DNA of 64,000 bases. It comes from Paenibacillus crassostreae. Lineage in GTDB: Bacteria; Bacillota; Bacilli; Paenibacillales; Paenibacillaceae. The stretch lies in NCBI RefSeq assembly GCF_001857945.1, contig NZ_CP017770.1, forward strand, positions 4,030,001-4,094,000, written 5' to 3'. Within the stretch, counting starts at the first letter, position 1, and each line of letters begins with the position of its first letter. The position numbers were made by a program, and so were the translations under genes. Below the pieces are notes generated by a model. That model saw only the letters and a list, made by a program, of their open reading frames with translations. It was not told the origin of the DNA and did no database searches. This document shows positions 36,207 to 46,234 of the stretch, piece after piece.

Positions 36207-37721
36207 GTGAATACCGCTACAATAACCAATCCTATCATGTGGGCAGATATTCCAGATGTTGACGTAATTCGGGTTGGTCCTATATTCTACATGGTCAGTA
36301 CGAGTATGCATTCTATGCCGGGCTGCCCGATTATGAAATCGGTTAACTTGAAAGATTGGGAACTTGTGAATTATGTATATGATACCTTTGAGGATAACGA
36401 TGCCCACCGGTTGCTGGACAGTAAAGGTATTTACGGAAAGGGTTCTTGGGCGGCATCCCTCCGCTACAAGGACGGGGTATTCTATGTTTGCTTTTCCTCT
36501 AATGACATGGACCGTTTATATATCTACCGCACAGAGGATATTGAACATGGAGTATGGGAGCGTTCGGTGATCCCGGGGCTTCACCATGATCCTGGTTTAT
36601 TATTGGATGACGATAACCGCAATTATATGATTTACGGTAACGGTGATATTCGTATTAAGGAGCTGACGGAAGATCTTACGGCTGTGAAGCCCGATGGAAC
36701 TGATCAACTGTTGCTCGAAGGCGAACGGACAGACATAGGTCTGCGCATCGAGGGCTGTCATGCCTACAAGCTGTACGGTTATTACTATTTGTTCTTTATT
36801 GAATGGCCGAGAACCGGAAATAAGCGCAGACGTCAGATATGCTATCGTTCGCGCGAGCTTCTGGGCCCCTATGAACGGAAAATTATTCTGGACGATGATC
36901 TGGGCTATCATAATAACGGTGTAGCGCAAGGCGGTCTTGTTGATAGCCCGTCTCAGGATTGGTATGCTGTACTGTTTCAGGATCATGATGCTGTCGGGCG
37001 GATTCCCTGCGTGCTTCCTGTAAGGTGGGAGAATGATTGGCCAGTCATCGGAGATAACGGTTCGTCACCTCAAATTTTTGAGACAAAGCTTCCTGTTGCG
37101 GAGCCGAAGCCGCTTGTAATCAGTGATGAGTTCGATTATGAGACCAATCAGCTGGCTCTGAACTGGCAGTGGAATCATAATCCGGATAATAGTCTATGGT
37201 CTGTCACAGAGCGGCCGGGATATCTGCGGCTCCGTACCGGTCAACCCGCAGACAGCATCCTATTGGCGCGAAATACACTGACGCAACGTACGGAAGGGCC
37301 GTCTTGCAGCGCGGAGACATTGCTAGAACTCTCAGGAATGCAGCCCGGCGAACGTGCAGGAATGGTGGCGCTGCAGAATGAGTATGGCATTGTAGGAATC
37401 TCAGCGGGGGAGCCAGGACAGTTCAGCATTAATATGTGTGTGAACGGCGGTGACGGCTGGGAGGAGACGGTGGAGAGTGTTGTGTTCACCGGTGAATACA
37501 TTTATTTTAAAATTGAATTCAATTTTGAGGATAGCCTGGATCAGGCAAGGTTCTTCTATTCGGAAGACGGAACAGCCTGGAAGCCGATCGGCCGGACGCT
37601 GCATATGAAATATACGCTGGATCATTTTATGGGGTACAGAATTGGACTATTCAATTATGCGACCGATCATTCGGGCGGTTATGCTGATTTCAATTATTTC
37701 CATTATATTAGGCAAAATTAA
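36207..37721 (+). CDS. GH43 family beta-xylosidase-like enzyme, 504 aa
   Basis: N-terminal five-bladed propeller with MWADIPDVDVIRVG (Asp base near 16), HDPGLLLDDDNRNYMIYG (Asp near 130) and IEGCHAYKLYGYYYLFF (Glu near 180). A C-terminal beta-sandwich of about 200 residues follows, opening DEFDYETNQLALNWQWNHNPD. This is the layout of two-domain GH43 beta-xylosidases in which the second domain completes the active site. It is intracellular and follows the previous GH43 by 27 bp. Hairpin at the end. Confidence 0.88.
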   Translation: MNTATITNPIMWADIPDVDVIRVGPIFYMVSTSMHSMPGCPIMKSVNLKDWELVNYVYDTFEDNDAHRLLDSKGIYGKGSWAASLRYKDGVFYVCFSSNDMDRLYIYRTEDIEHGVWERSVIPGLHHDPGLLLDDDNRNYMIYGNGDIRIKELTEDLTAVKPDGTDQLLLEGERTDIGLRIEGCHAYKLYGYYYLFFIEWPRTGNKRRRQICYRSRELLGPYERKIILDDDLGYHNNGVAQGGLVDSPSQDWYAVLFQDHDAVGRIPCVLPVRWENDWPVIGDNGSSPQIFETKLPVAEPKPLVISDEFDYETNQLALNWQWNHNPDNSLWSVTERPGYLRLRTGQPADSILLARNTLTQRTEGPSCSAETLLELSGMQPGERAGMVALQNEYGIVGISAGEPGQFSINMCVNGGDGWEETVESVVFTGEYIYFKIEFNFEDSLDQARFFYSEDGTAWKPIGRTLHMKYTLDHFMGYRIGLFNYATDHSGGYADFNYFHYIRQN

Positions 37722-37768
37722 ATCAAGGCTTGCGATATGTACAGTGCAAGATTATGTGACAATTTTAC

Positions 37769-37808
37769 AACACAAAGGGCGGCCCTAACGTGGCCGCTCT
37801 TTGTGTTG
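37769..37808 (+). terminator. Strong hairpin closing the GH43/GH95 operon
   Basis: AACACAAAGGGCGGCC pairs with GGCCGCTCTTTGTGTT (one mismatch). No T-run follows, so termination may be partly Rho-independent or the hairpin may act as an mRNA stabiliser. Confidence 0.65.
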
Positions 37809-37810
37809 TG

Positions 37811-38181
37811 ATACAAAATACTTGTCCCTATTAATATCTGTTTAGATTCGTTGTTGAAACAGCTGATGGCAATAGTTGGAGGCCGAAGCGAAAAGGGAGT
37901 ACGCAGATGGAGTGAGCACCAGAAGTTATGCATTCAGGCCACCGGGTATCCTTCTTCTTTCTTCGGATAGATCAATTAATGGTCAGTAAATATCATTGTC
38001 TGAATCTCAGGATTTCTCTATAATTTATATTGTAAATAAGGAGATTTGGGCAAAATCCCGTAGGGTGTCACTGAGATATGAATTTATTATTATTAGAAAT
38101 TATCAATAAAGAAGGGTGGTAATTTATTCATAATACAACAATAAGTAAATAAGAAATTTCATTGTTTTTGAGTAAATAAAA
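37811..38181. other. Non-coding gap before the esterase gene
   Basis: No gene is supported. It is AT-rich towards the 3' side. Confidence 0.4.
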
Positions 38182-38196
38182 AAGAAAGCGCTTTTA
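38182..38196. promoter_or_regulatory. cre-like site before the carboxylesterase gene
   Basis: AAGAAAGCGCTTTTA contains the palindromic core AAAGCGCTTT and has two mismatches to the cre consensus. It lies 20 bp before the start codon, where CcpA would block elongation or initiation. Confidence 0.4.
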
Positions 38197-38215
38197 TTGA
38201 GGGAGGAGTAAAGGG

Positions 38216-39748
38216 ATGTTAAGAGTAGTGCATGTTGAAAATGGTATGGTCCAAGGACTGCCGGCGGCTGATCCTCGTATTACCAGCTTCAAGGGAATTC
38301 CGTTTGCCGCCCCACCTGTGGGGGAGAATCGCTGGCGTGCTCCCCAGCCTGTGCAAGATTGGGAAGGGGAATTGAAAGCATATGATTTTGCCCCTATTTC
38401 GTTGCAGGCCCCGACCGTCATAGATGTGAATAATATTTATACCCGCGAATGGTCGGTTGATCCGGATCTTCCGATGGATGAGGACTGCCTTTACCTGAAT
38501 GTCTGGACACCGGCCGTCAGCACCGATGAGAAGCTTCCCGTTTTTGTATGGTATTTTGGCGGGGGACTTCAGGTCGGCCATACAGCCGAAATGGAGTTTG
38601 ACGGTGAACGCATTGCTCGCCGGGGGATTGTCGTAGTAACCGTGAATTACCGCTTGAACGCGTTTGGTTTTCTGAGCCATCCTGAAATTACTGCGGAATC
38701 GCCTGATGCTCCCGCGAATTTCGGACATTTGGACCAGCAGGCGGGTACTCAGTGGGTGAAACGCAATATCGCTGCTTTTGGCGGAGATCCTGACCAAATC
38801 ACGATAGGAGGACAGTCTGCAGGTGGCGGAAGTGTGCTGAGCCAGCTGACTTCGCCGCAGAATGATGAGTTGTTTCAACGGGCCGTCATTATGAGCGGGA
38901 TCTTTAACCCCTTGTACCCGAACAGTCCGGTCCCTCCGCACAACCGGACCCTTAAAGAGGCCGAAGAGGAGGGAGCAGCATTCTTTGAATATTTAGGAGT
39001 GTCGACTTTGAAAGAGGCACGTAAGTTGGACGCAGTATATCTCCGCGATAAAATGCTAGAATACGGGAAATTCTGGGGAACAGTCATGGATCAGTTGTAT
39101 TGTACGGGCAATCCGTATAACCTTTTTCTGAAGGGACAGTACCATAAGGTACCGGTCATGCTGGGAAATACCTCGTCTGAATTTTTTAGTGTTCCTGACG
39201 CCAGCAGTGTGGATGAATTCAAGGCAAATGCTGTTGAATTGTTCGGCGCGGAAGCGGAAAAGTACCTTAATCTATGCACCGTTGATTCAGGAAATCTGGA
39301 GGAAATGATCCAGAAAGCTTCCGTGAATAACATTGAATATGCATCCCGTGTTGTCGTTAAGGCAAACAGCGATTCCGGCAGCCGCGTCCCGATGTATTAT
39401 TACAGTTTTGATGCTGATATTCCGGGCTGGGATAATCCTGGAACCTTTCATTCGGTGGATCTGTGGTTTCATTTCGAGACACTGGCCAAATGCTGGCGGC
39501 CTTTTGTAGGCAAGCATTATGATCTAGCTCGCCAAATGTGCAATTATCTTGCCTATTTCATTGGCACGGGCAATCCGAACGGCAAAGATTCTACCGGTGA
39601 GGAGTTGCCTCTCTGGGAACCATGTACGCAGGAAGCGCCTTACGGCATGGTTTTTGCAGACAAGGCAGAATTTGTGGAGGAGCCGCCGGGTGAGGTTATG
39701 CAATTTCTGGTCGAGCAATATTTCGAGCGGCAGTCTATTCATAGATAA
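38216..39748 (+). CDS. Type-B carboxylesterase / feruloyl-esterase-like
   Basis: A 510-residue alpha/beta hydrolase of the carboxylesterase-B family. It has an oxyanion loop VWYFGGGLQVG (near 115), nucleophile elbow GGQSAGGGS (Ser near 202), candidate acid in TSSEFF (Glu near 324), and catalytic His in PGTFHSVDLWF (near 410). No signal peptide, unlike secreted family members. It may hydrolyse acetyl or hydroxycinnamoyl esters of imported oligosaccharides. Start is behind GGGAGGAG, and it is followed by a CE1 esterase gene 17 bp later. Confidence 0.87.
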   Translation: MLRVVHVENGMVQGLPAADPRITSFKGIPFAAPPVGENRWRAPQPVQDWEGELKAYDFAPISLQAPTVIDVNNIYTREWSVDPDLPMDEDCLYLNVWTPAVSTDEKLPVFVWYFGGGLQVGHTAEMEFDGERIARRGIVVVTVNYRLNAFGFLSHPEITAESPDAPANFGHLDQQAGTQWVKRNIAAFGGDPDQITIGGQSAGGGSVLSQLTSPQNDELFQRAVIMSGIFNPLYPNSPVPPHNRTLKEAEEEGAAFFEYLGVSTLKEARKLDAVYLRDKMLEYGKFWGTVMDQLYCTGNPYNLFLKGQYHKVPVMLGNTSSEFFSVPDASSVDEFKANAVELFGAEAEKYLNLCTVDSGNLEEMIQKASVNNIEYASRVVVKANSDSGSRVPMYYYSFDADIPGWDNPGTFHSVDLWFHFETLAKCWRPFVGKHYDLARQMCNYLAYFIGTGNPNGKDSTGEELPLWEPCTQEAPYGMVFADKAEFVEEPPGEVMQFLVEQYFERQSIHR

Positions 39749-39759
39749 GAGAGGAATGA

Positions 39760-40554
<795 letters not shown>

Positions 40555-40601
40555 CTGACTGCTCCAAGGTTACTCGCTGCATGCAGCCTTATAAGACAAA
40601 A

Positions 40602-40648
40602 AAGGGACGTTCCACACAGACCTGATCAGGCTGTTTGGAACGTCCCTT
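40602..40648. terminator. Bidirectional terminator
   Basis: AAGGGACGTTCCACACAG pairs with CTGTTTGGAACGTCCCTT (18 bp, one mismatch) between convergent esterase and sugar-importer units; A-run on the left, T-rich on the right. Confidence 0.85.
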
Positions 40649-40695
40649 ATCTTTGATTAAATCACGATATTGCAATCGCTTGTTGTAACCATGAT

Positions 40696-42462
40696 TTATT
40701 TGCTCGCGACTGCATCAGCACGCAGTTTAACGATTTTTTGAGCTCTTTCCGTATCCACGGCAATGACATCATCCCAACCGAGACCGACCACATCAGTCTT
40801 CAGCTTTGTCCAGAGCTGATCGAACTCTGATTGATTCTTAGCGAATATCATTTTCCATGAGGTATTCTTAACATAATCTGAGATCTGGCTTCGTTTATTC
40901 TTAATGTCCGACGAATCCGACCCGAGACTTGTATTGATATTTGGCACGATATCGATCATATTGTTGTTCTGATAGTACTCTGTCGGGGTGCTTGCATTAT
41001 AAGTATTCTGCCATTCCGTAGTTAGAGCTGTCTTATTCGCCTCGATGGTTGAGCTCCAATAATTGTTGTTGTAAAATTCACCTGTTTCCGGATCTACTAC
41101 AAAATCGCTCATAATCATAGTGTTGATCTTGCTCTGCCCGTCTTGATATCCTCCGCCTCCGTACTGTTCAGGAACGGGGGTATTTTCTTGGAAAGCGATT
41201 TGACCTACTTCAGTCAGCTTAAACTTGCCGTTTGCCGTTTTTTCATAATTGAAGCCTTCAAATCCATTGGTATAGTAGCGAAGACCTTCAGGAGAGGCCA
41301 GCCAATCCATGAATTCAATGATTCTTTCAGGATTTTTCGCTTTTGAACCAACAGCAAATACTCTTCCGTTTCCGAAGTAGGCATCGCTATTCTGGATAAT
41401 GTGAGTATCGGCGATCGGAATGGCAACATTCCCATCACCTTTAGTGCCTCTTTCAATGGTGTTATAGAAGCCTCTTTGCCAGGAATACCATAAGAGAAGA
41501 ACCTGTTTATTGGTCAGCTTTTCAGAGACTTTATTCCAATCCTGGGATGGTGAGTCAGGGTCAACCAACCCCATCTGATTGGCGTCATAATAGAATTGGA
41601 GGATTTTCTTATACATACTGTTGTCGTCAACGAGCGGAACGATATCGCCTTTTGCATTCAACTGAATGGTCGAGGTTCCATCAGGTTGTTCATAGCCGTA
41701 CCAGTTGCTCAACCAACGAACGTTCTCCATACTTCCATTGTCCCAGTCCTTCCAAAGGGTGATCGGAACGATCGCCTTTCCGTCCGGTGTCTTGGGATAT
41801 TTCTCCTGCATCTGCTTCAGTACATTCAGCAGATCAGTCAGATTGTTCAGCTTGGGAGATCCGATTCCCTTGTAATAATCCCAAGGCATAATCGGACTGG
41901 AGTAAGGGATTTCTTCCGAGAATGTCGTTGGGGAAGTGTCCGATACAAAAGTCGGCAAGGCATAAATTTTACCTTCAGGATTTATACTTTCGAACGCAGC
42001 ATTAAAGGGCTTAAAGTGATTGTCCACGTATTTGGACAGGTGTTCTGTATTCTTGATCTTATCCGTGATATCCATAATCATACCCGCTGGAATTAATTCC
42101 TCCAGCTGACTGTTGTCAATAATTAGGAGGTCACCCAAATCTCCCGATGCCGACCTTGTCTTGTATATCTGATCGCCCGCAACCTGCGGAGACAGAATAT
42201 TTAGGGTGATGTTGAACTTATCCTTAATTAGCTTTCCGTACCATCCGGTCTGCTCTCCCTGGTAATTTGCTGCGTTATTGAACACGGTAATGGTCAGCGG
42301 TTTGCTGTGATCGATTCCTGCTCCAGGATCAGCTGACTCGGTTGATGTACCTGCTGCATTGTTGGAATTGCCGCTGCATCCGCTTAATACCATCGTTCCC
42401 AGAAGAAGAGTGGTGCCAAAGAGCAACATAGATTTTCTCGCCAGCTTACTGTATTTATTCAT
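40696..42462 (-). CDS. Sugar ABC transporter substrate-binding lipoprotein
   Basis: A 588-residue CUT1-type extracellular binding protein (LipO/YtcQ group). The N-terminal signal ends in a lipobox LVLSGC-like motif (MVLSGCSGN, Cys near 29), then a Ser/Asn-rich linker and the mature binding fold. It captures oligosaccharides and delivers them to the two permeases encoded upstream in the same minus-strand operon. At over 550 residues it belongs to the long class typical of Paenibacillus plant-polymer importers. The exact ligand is unknown; the neighbours suggest xylo- or galacto-oligosaccharides. Confidence 0.92.
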   Translation of the reverse strand: MNKYSKLARKSMLLFGTTLLLGTMVLSGCSGNSNNAAGTSTESADPGAGIDHSKPLTITVFNNAANYQGEQTGWYGKLIKDKFNITLNILSPQVAGDQIYKTRSASGDLGDLLIIDNSQLEELIPAGMIMDITDKIKNTEHLSKYVDNHFKPFNAAFESINPEGKIYALPTFVSDTSPTTFSEEIPYSSPIMPWDYYKGIGSPKLNNLTDLLNVLKQMQEKYPKTPDGKAIVPITLWKDWDNGSMENVRWLSNWYGYEQPDGTSTIQLNAKGDIVPLVDDNSMYKKILQFYYDANQMGLVDPDSPSQDWNKVSEKLTNKQVLLLWYSWQRGFYNTIERGTKGDGNVAIPIADTHIIQNSDAYFGNGRVFAVGSKAKNPERIIEFMDWLASPEGLRYYTNGFEGFNYEKTANGKFKLTEVGQIAFQENTPVPEQYGGGGYQDGQSKINTMIMSDFVVDPETGEFYNNNYWSSTIEANKTALTTEWQNTYNASTPTEYYQNNNMIDIVPNINTSLGSDSSDIKNKRSQISDYVKNTSWKMIFAKNQSEFDQLWTKLKTDVVGLGWDDVIAVDTERAQKIVKLRADAVASK

Positions 42463-42503
42463 TTACAGCCCCCCAAATGATTAATTTATCATAACCGTGC
42501 AAA

Positions 42504-43472
42504 TTAACCTTTCACTGCACCAATCATAATTCCTTTTACAAAAAATCTTTGAAAAGTCGGATAAACAAGCAAAATAGGTGCGACAACGATAATCGTAACT
42601 GTCATACGAATGGATGTGGTGGTTTGCTTGGTGGATAGACTGGCCATGGCGGTTGATCCGGCATTTTGCAGATTGACCATGGTGGATAAGGAGCTGGCTT
42701 GATTGATGTAGTTATAAAGAATAAACTGCAAACTGTACAATTTGCTGTCTGTAACCAGCAGCAGCGTATCCTGAAAGGAGTTCCACTGGTTCACCGCCGA
42801 GAATATGGCGACTGTAGCTAGTATCGGTTTGCTGATGGGCAAGATAATCTTGAAAAAGGTAGTTAGAGTCCCGGCACCGTCAATGCTAGCCGCCTGCTGC
42901 AATTCCTTCGGCGTGGATTCCACAAACGTTTTTACAAGAATGATGAAAAATGGAGCAACGATGGAGGGCAGGATGTATGCCAGGAAATTGTTGGTCAGAT
43001 GCAAGGATCTCATGGTTAAATACCAAGGGATAATTCCGGCATTAAAAAACATCGTAATAATGGTAAACCGGTACCAGAATTTTTTCCCCCACATATCCTC
43101 CTGGGCAAACATGAATCCCAAAAAGGCAGAGGCCCCGACTGTCAAAAGTGTGCCTATTACCGTTCTCCCCAAAGAAATAACAAATGCATTCCATAACCCC
43201 GGGATCTTAAATACGTCAATATAATTCTGGAAGTGGATCCCCTTGGGCCAAAACACAATTGCACCTTTGGCACTGAGGTCGTTGGCGCTTATGGTATTGA
43301 TAATGATCGAGTAAAAAGGATATACACAAATAAATGCAAAGAGAGAAAATAGGACATAGATCGTAACCGAAATTATTTTGTCGGTTGTACTCATCTGCAT
43401 TTTGATTTTTTTGGAGACGCGGCTGTTATTTTTTTTGGCATTTGACGCTAGTTCTGTTTGGTTGTCACTCAT
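42504..43472 (-). CDS. Sugar ABC transporter permease, LplC/YtcP type
   Basis: A 322-residue permease with a cytoplasmic N-terminus, six membrane helices and the EAA-like coupling motif (ELQQAASIDGAGTLTTFFKIILP, near 205-227). Its start overlaps the previous gene's stop as ATGA. It forms a heterodimer with the LplB-type subunit. No ATP-binding subunit is encoded anywhere in the window, so it probably uses a shared MsmX-like ATPase, as known for CUT1 importers in Bacilli. Confidence 0.92.
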   Translation of the reverse strand: MSDNQTELASNAKKNNSRVSKKIKMQMSTTDKIISVTIYVLFSLFAFICVYPFYSIIINTISANDLSAKGAIVFWPKGIHFQNYIDVFKIPGLWNAFVISLGRTVIGTLLTVGASAFLGFMFAQEDMWGKKFWYRFTIITMFFNAGIIPWYLTMRSLHLTNNFLAYILPSIVAPFFIILVKTFVESTPKELQQAASIDGAGTLTTFFKIILPISKPILATVAIFSAVNQWNSFQDTLLLVTDSKLYSLQFILYNYINQASSLSTMVNLQNAGSTAMASLSTKQTTTSIRMTVTIIVVAPILLVYPTFQRFFVKGIMIGAVKG

Positions 43473-44383
43473 ACAATGCCCTCTCCTCTTAACAATTTGG
43501 ATAGCCCGTTTACGGAAAAGAGAAGCACAACACTTATAAGGCTTTTCAGCATACTGATCGCGACGGAAACGGAATAACTACCGCCCCCCATGGCGAGGTT
43601 GTACACATATAGATCCAACACCTGTATGGTGTCTTTGTTGAATGCATTCTGGAAAACGAAATATTGCTCCAATCCATTGTTTAGGAATCCGGCAATTTGA
43701 AGCATCAATAGCACAAAATAAGTCGGCAGCATACTTGGCAAAACCACATGCCGGATGACCTGCATTCTTGTTGCACCGTCTACATAAGCTGCTTCATATA
43801 GGGATTCATCAATGCTCATAATCGCCGCTATATACAAAATGGCCGACCAACCCAATGACTTCCATGTCTCCCATATCCACATCGTAATCCAGACATGGTC
43901 CGATTTCTGAAGAAGGAGTACAGGAGTCTCGATAAGCCCCATCTGGTTCAAAAAGCCGTTGAAGATACCTTCACTTGAGAACATGGAAAATGCCAGTGAA
44001 TATACCAATACCCAACTGATAAAGTTTGGAAGAGTGGTTACAGTCTGAATAAATTTACGAAAACGCACAGCTTTGATCTCCGTCAAGAAGATTGCAAAAA
44101 CCATAGGAAGCCAAGAGAAAAGTAAACTCATTCCGCTTATGCCGAACGTGTTCTTGATTACCTGAAGCAGTTGATCGACCTTCACCTGGTTTTCTACTAA
44201 GGAACGAAACCATTTGAAACCAACAAATGGCGCTTGTGACAGCGGAATCGGCGGCATGTAGTCAAAGAACGCATAAACCCATCCATAGAGTGGGTAGTAT
44301 GCAAAGACAGCAAGTAAAGCCATAAAGGGCGAAATATAAAGAAATTTTTTGATAGAATTGCTTCTTATGCTTTGACTACGCAT
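43469..44383 (-). CDS. Sugar ABC transporter permease, LplB/YteP type
   Basis: A 304-residue six-helix permease with the coupling motif LYEAAYVDGATRMQVIRHVVLP (near 190-211). ATG 44383 was chosen because AAGGAG lies 7 bases upstream; the ATG at 44449 lacks a site. First gene of the importer operon (LplB type, LplC type, binding protein). Confidence 0.92.
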   Translation of the reverse strand: MRSQSIRSNSIKKFLYISPFMALLAVFAYYPLYGWVYAFFDYMPPIPLSQAPFVGFKWFRSLVENQVKVDQLLQVIKNTFGISGMSLLFSWLPMVFAIFLTEIKAVRFRKFIQTVTTLPNFISWVLVYSLAFSMFSSEGIFNGFLNQMGLIETPVLLLQKSDHVWITMWIWETWKSLGWSAILYIAAIMSIDESLYEAAYVDGATRMQVIRHVVLPSMLPTYFVLLMLQIAGFLNNGLEQYFVFQNAFNKDTIQVLDLYVYNLAMGGGSYSVSVAISMLKSLISVVLLFSVNGLSKLLRGEGIV

Positions 44384-44849
44384 CGTGTCACTCCTTTTTG
44401 TGAAATCAAAGCTTTCAAACGACCAACTTCGAGGTTCTCCCCCTTTCATAAACTAGACATACTTCAATTTGAAGATGGCTCCTGATGAACATCGAATACT
44501 TTAACCCCTTTAATTGACAACGCTTACACACTACGAAACTATAATAAATTATCAGTTCCTTTCAAACAATGACCTATCCTCACTAGTTATTGATCTATTG
44601 TTAGATGTAACTCAAAAAAGTTAAAATTTATATATTTTAATATCTAATTTATATTTTTGACAATCTCTGAGCGAAAATTTCGAAGGACGCGCTGTCCAGT
44701 GAAGGAGCTTTCTTTCTTCAGGAGAAAAGCAACATAAGTCGATGTGAAAGCAACGTCAAGCTATAGATCCAAAGAGTCGTGTATGGTTAAATACATAAAG
44801 ATATTGCTTCTGCTCTTCTTACACCTAATCTTTAAGGATACGCGAAAGG
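44384..44849. other. Divergent control region between the importer operon and GH27-2
   Basis: About 465 bp without a gene, AT-rich in the middle. It contains the cre-like site at 44514-44528. Nothing else could be assigned. Confidence 0.5.
44514..44528. promoter_or_regulatory. cre-like CcpA site of the sugar-importer operon
   Basis: TTGACAACGCTTACA has one mismatch to WTGNAANCGNWNNCW and lies about 130 bp upstream of the LplB-type gene. Confidence 0.6.
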
Positions 44850-46022
44850 ATGATAATTGATATGTACGAACAACAACTCGGCTTGAAGCCGCCCATGGGA
44901 TGGAACTCATGGAACACTTTTACTTGGGACATTAATGAGCAACTTATTCGGGAAGCTGCTGATACTATTGTCGCAGGGGGTTACAAGGATGCAGGGTATG
45001 AATATATCGTTATTGACGACTGCTGGAGCTTGAAAGATAGGGACGATGATGGCAAATTAGTCGCCGATCCTATTAAATTCCCAAATGGAATGAAGGCGCT
45101 TGCAGATTATATTCATTCGAAGGGGCTGAAATTTGGGATGTACTCTTGTGTAGGAACACATACATGCGCAGGGTATCCGGGGAGTTTTGAACATGAATTT
45201 CAGGATGCGGAATTACTGGCAGAATGGGGCGTAGATTTTCTTAAATATGATTATTGTTTTAAACCGAGACATATTTCAGGGGAACTGCTGTACAAACGCA
45301 TGAGTTTAGCGCTTAAAAACTGTGGAAGAGATATTTTGTTTTCAGCATGTAATTGGGGCGAAGATAATGTATATCAATGGATTCGTGAGTCCGGGGCGCA
45401 TATGTATCGCTCTACGGGAGATATTCAAGATAGCTGGGATTCCATCAAGAGTCTAACCTTGTCACAGCTTGATAAAGCGAGCTTTACAGGATCATACTGC
45501 CACAATGATATGGATATGCTTGTGGTGGGCATGTACGGAGGCAGCAACAGCGACTTTATCGGAAGTCAAATTGGCGGTTGCAATGATGTGGAGTACAAGA
45601 CCCATTTTTCTTTATGGAGCATGATGGGATCTCCGCTTATGATCGGCAGCGACATCCGCAAAGCAAACCAGCCCACCAGGGATATTCTGATGAACCGGGA
45701 TCTGATTGCCATCAATCAGGATGTGGAAGGCCGTGGTGCTTATCGTATCAAGCCGGAACCGCAGTGGTTTCATGCTGATGATGTGTTTATGTTGGTAAAA
45801 GTGTTAACTGACGGAGACGTTGCTATAGGCTTCTTCAATCTGAGCGATGGTCAAAGGGAAATGTCGCTGCAATTCTGGGATATCGGACTTCCCTATGCTT
45901 CCGGAAAATCGCTGTCGTTGTATGACTGCTGGGAGCATAAAGAAATCGGCGTATTCAGAGAAAGATACGCGCCTGTAGTTCCGGCTCATGATTGTCTAAT
46001 TGTGCGGGCTAAACTGGTGTAA
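44850..46022 (+). CDS. GH27 alpha-galactosidase-like glycosidase
   Basis: A 390-residue GH27 enzyme with PPMGWNSWNTF at the N-terminus, YIVIDDCWS, the nucleophile Asp in VDFLKYDYC (near 134), the acid/base Asp in STGDIQDSWDS (near 193) and a C-terminal beta domain. It is a standard-length, unsecreted family member and resembles classical alpha-galactosidases more than the first GH27 here. The start is ambiguous: ATG 44850 abuts a GAAAGG, and ATG 44862 is also possible. It is divergent from the importer operon and followed by a small zinc-ribbon gene. Confidence 0.92.
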   Translation: MIIDMYEQQLGLKPPMGWNSWNTFTWDINEQLIREAADTIVAGGYKDAGYEYIVIDDCWSLKDRDDDGKLVADPIKFPNGMKALADYIHSKGLKFGMYSCVGTHTCAGYPGSFEHEFQDAELLAEWGVDFLKYDYCFKPRHISGELLYKRMSLALKNCGRDILFSACNWGEDNVYQWIRESGAHMYRSTGDIQDSWDSIKSLTLSQLDKASFTGSYCHNDMDMLVVGMYGGSNSDFIGSQIGGCNDVEYKTHFSLWSMMGSPLMIGSDIRKANQPTRDILMNRDLIAINQDVEGRGAYRIKPEPQWFHADDVFMLVKVLTDGDVAIGFFNLSDGQREMSLQFWDIGLPYASGKSLSLYDCWEHKEIGVFRERYAPVVPAHDCLIVRAKLV

Positions 46023-46036
46023 AGAAGAGCGTGAAC

Positions 46037-46234
46037 ATGAATAGAACATGCAAAAAATGCGGAGTACCCCTTATGACGGATGATGTGGCGATTTACCTCA
46101 AGCTTGTAACACGAAATGCTCAAGAATTCCTATGTATAGACTGTCTTGGCGAGCAATTGAAATGCGGACGCGAGCCCATTGAGCAATTGATTAAATACTT
46201 TCGTGAATCCGGGAAATGTGTGCTATTTCGCTAA
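46037..46234 (+). CDS. Small zinc-ribbon protein, 65 aa
   Basis: Carries CKKC near the N-terminus and CIDC about 30 residues later, a likely zinc-binding ribbon, followed by a short helical tail. It is 14 bases downstream of the GH27 stop, so it is probably co-transcribed. The ATG at 46037 is preferred to the in-frame GTG at 46031. Its last 12 bases overlap the end of the convergent AraC gene. Function unknown. Confidence 0.65.
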   Translation: MNRTCKKCGVPLMTDDVAIYLKLVTRNAQEFLCIDCLGEQLKCGREPIEQLIKYFRESGKCVLFR

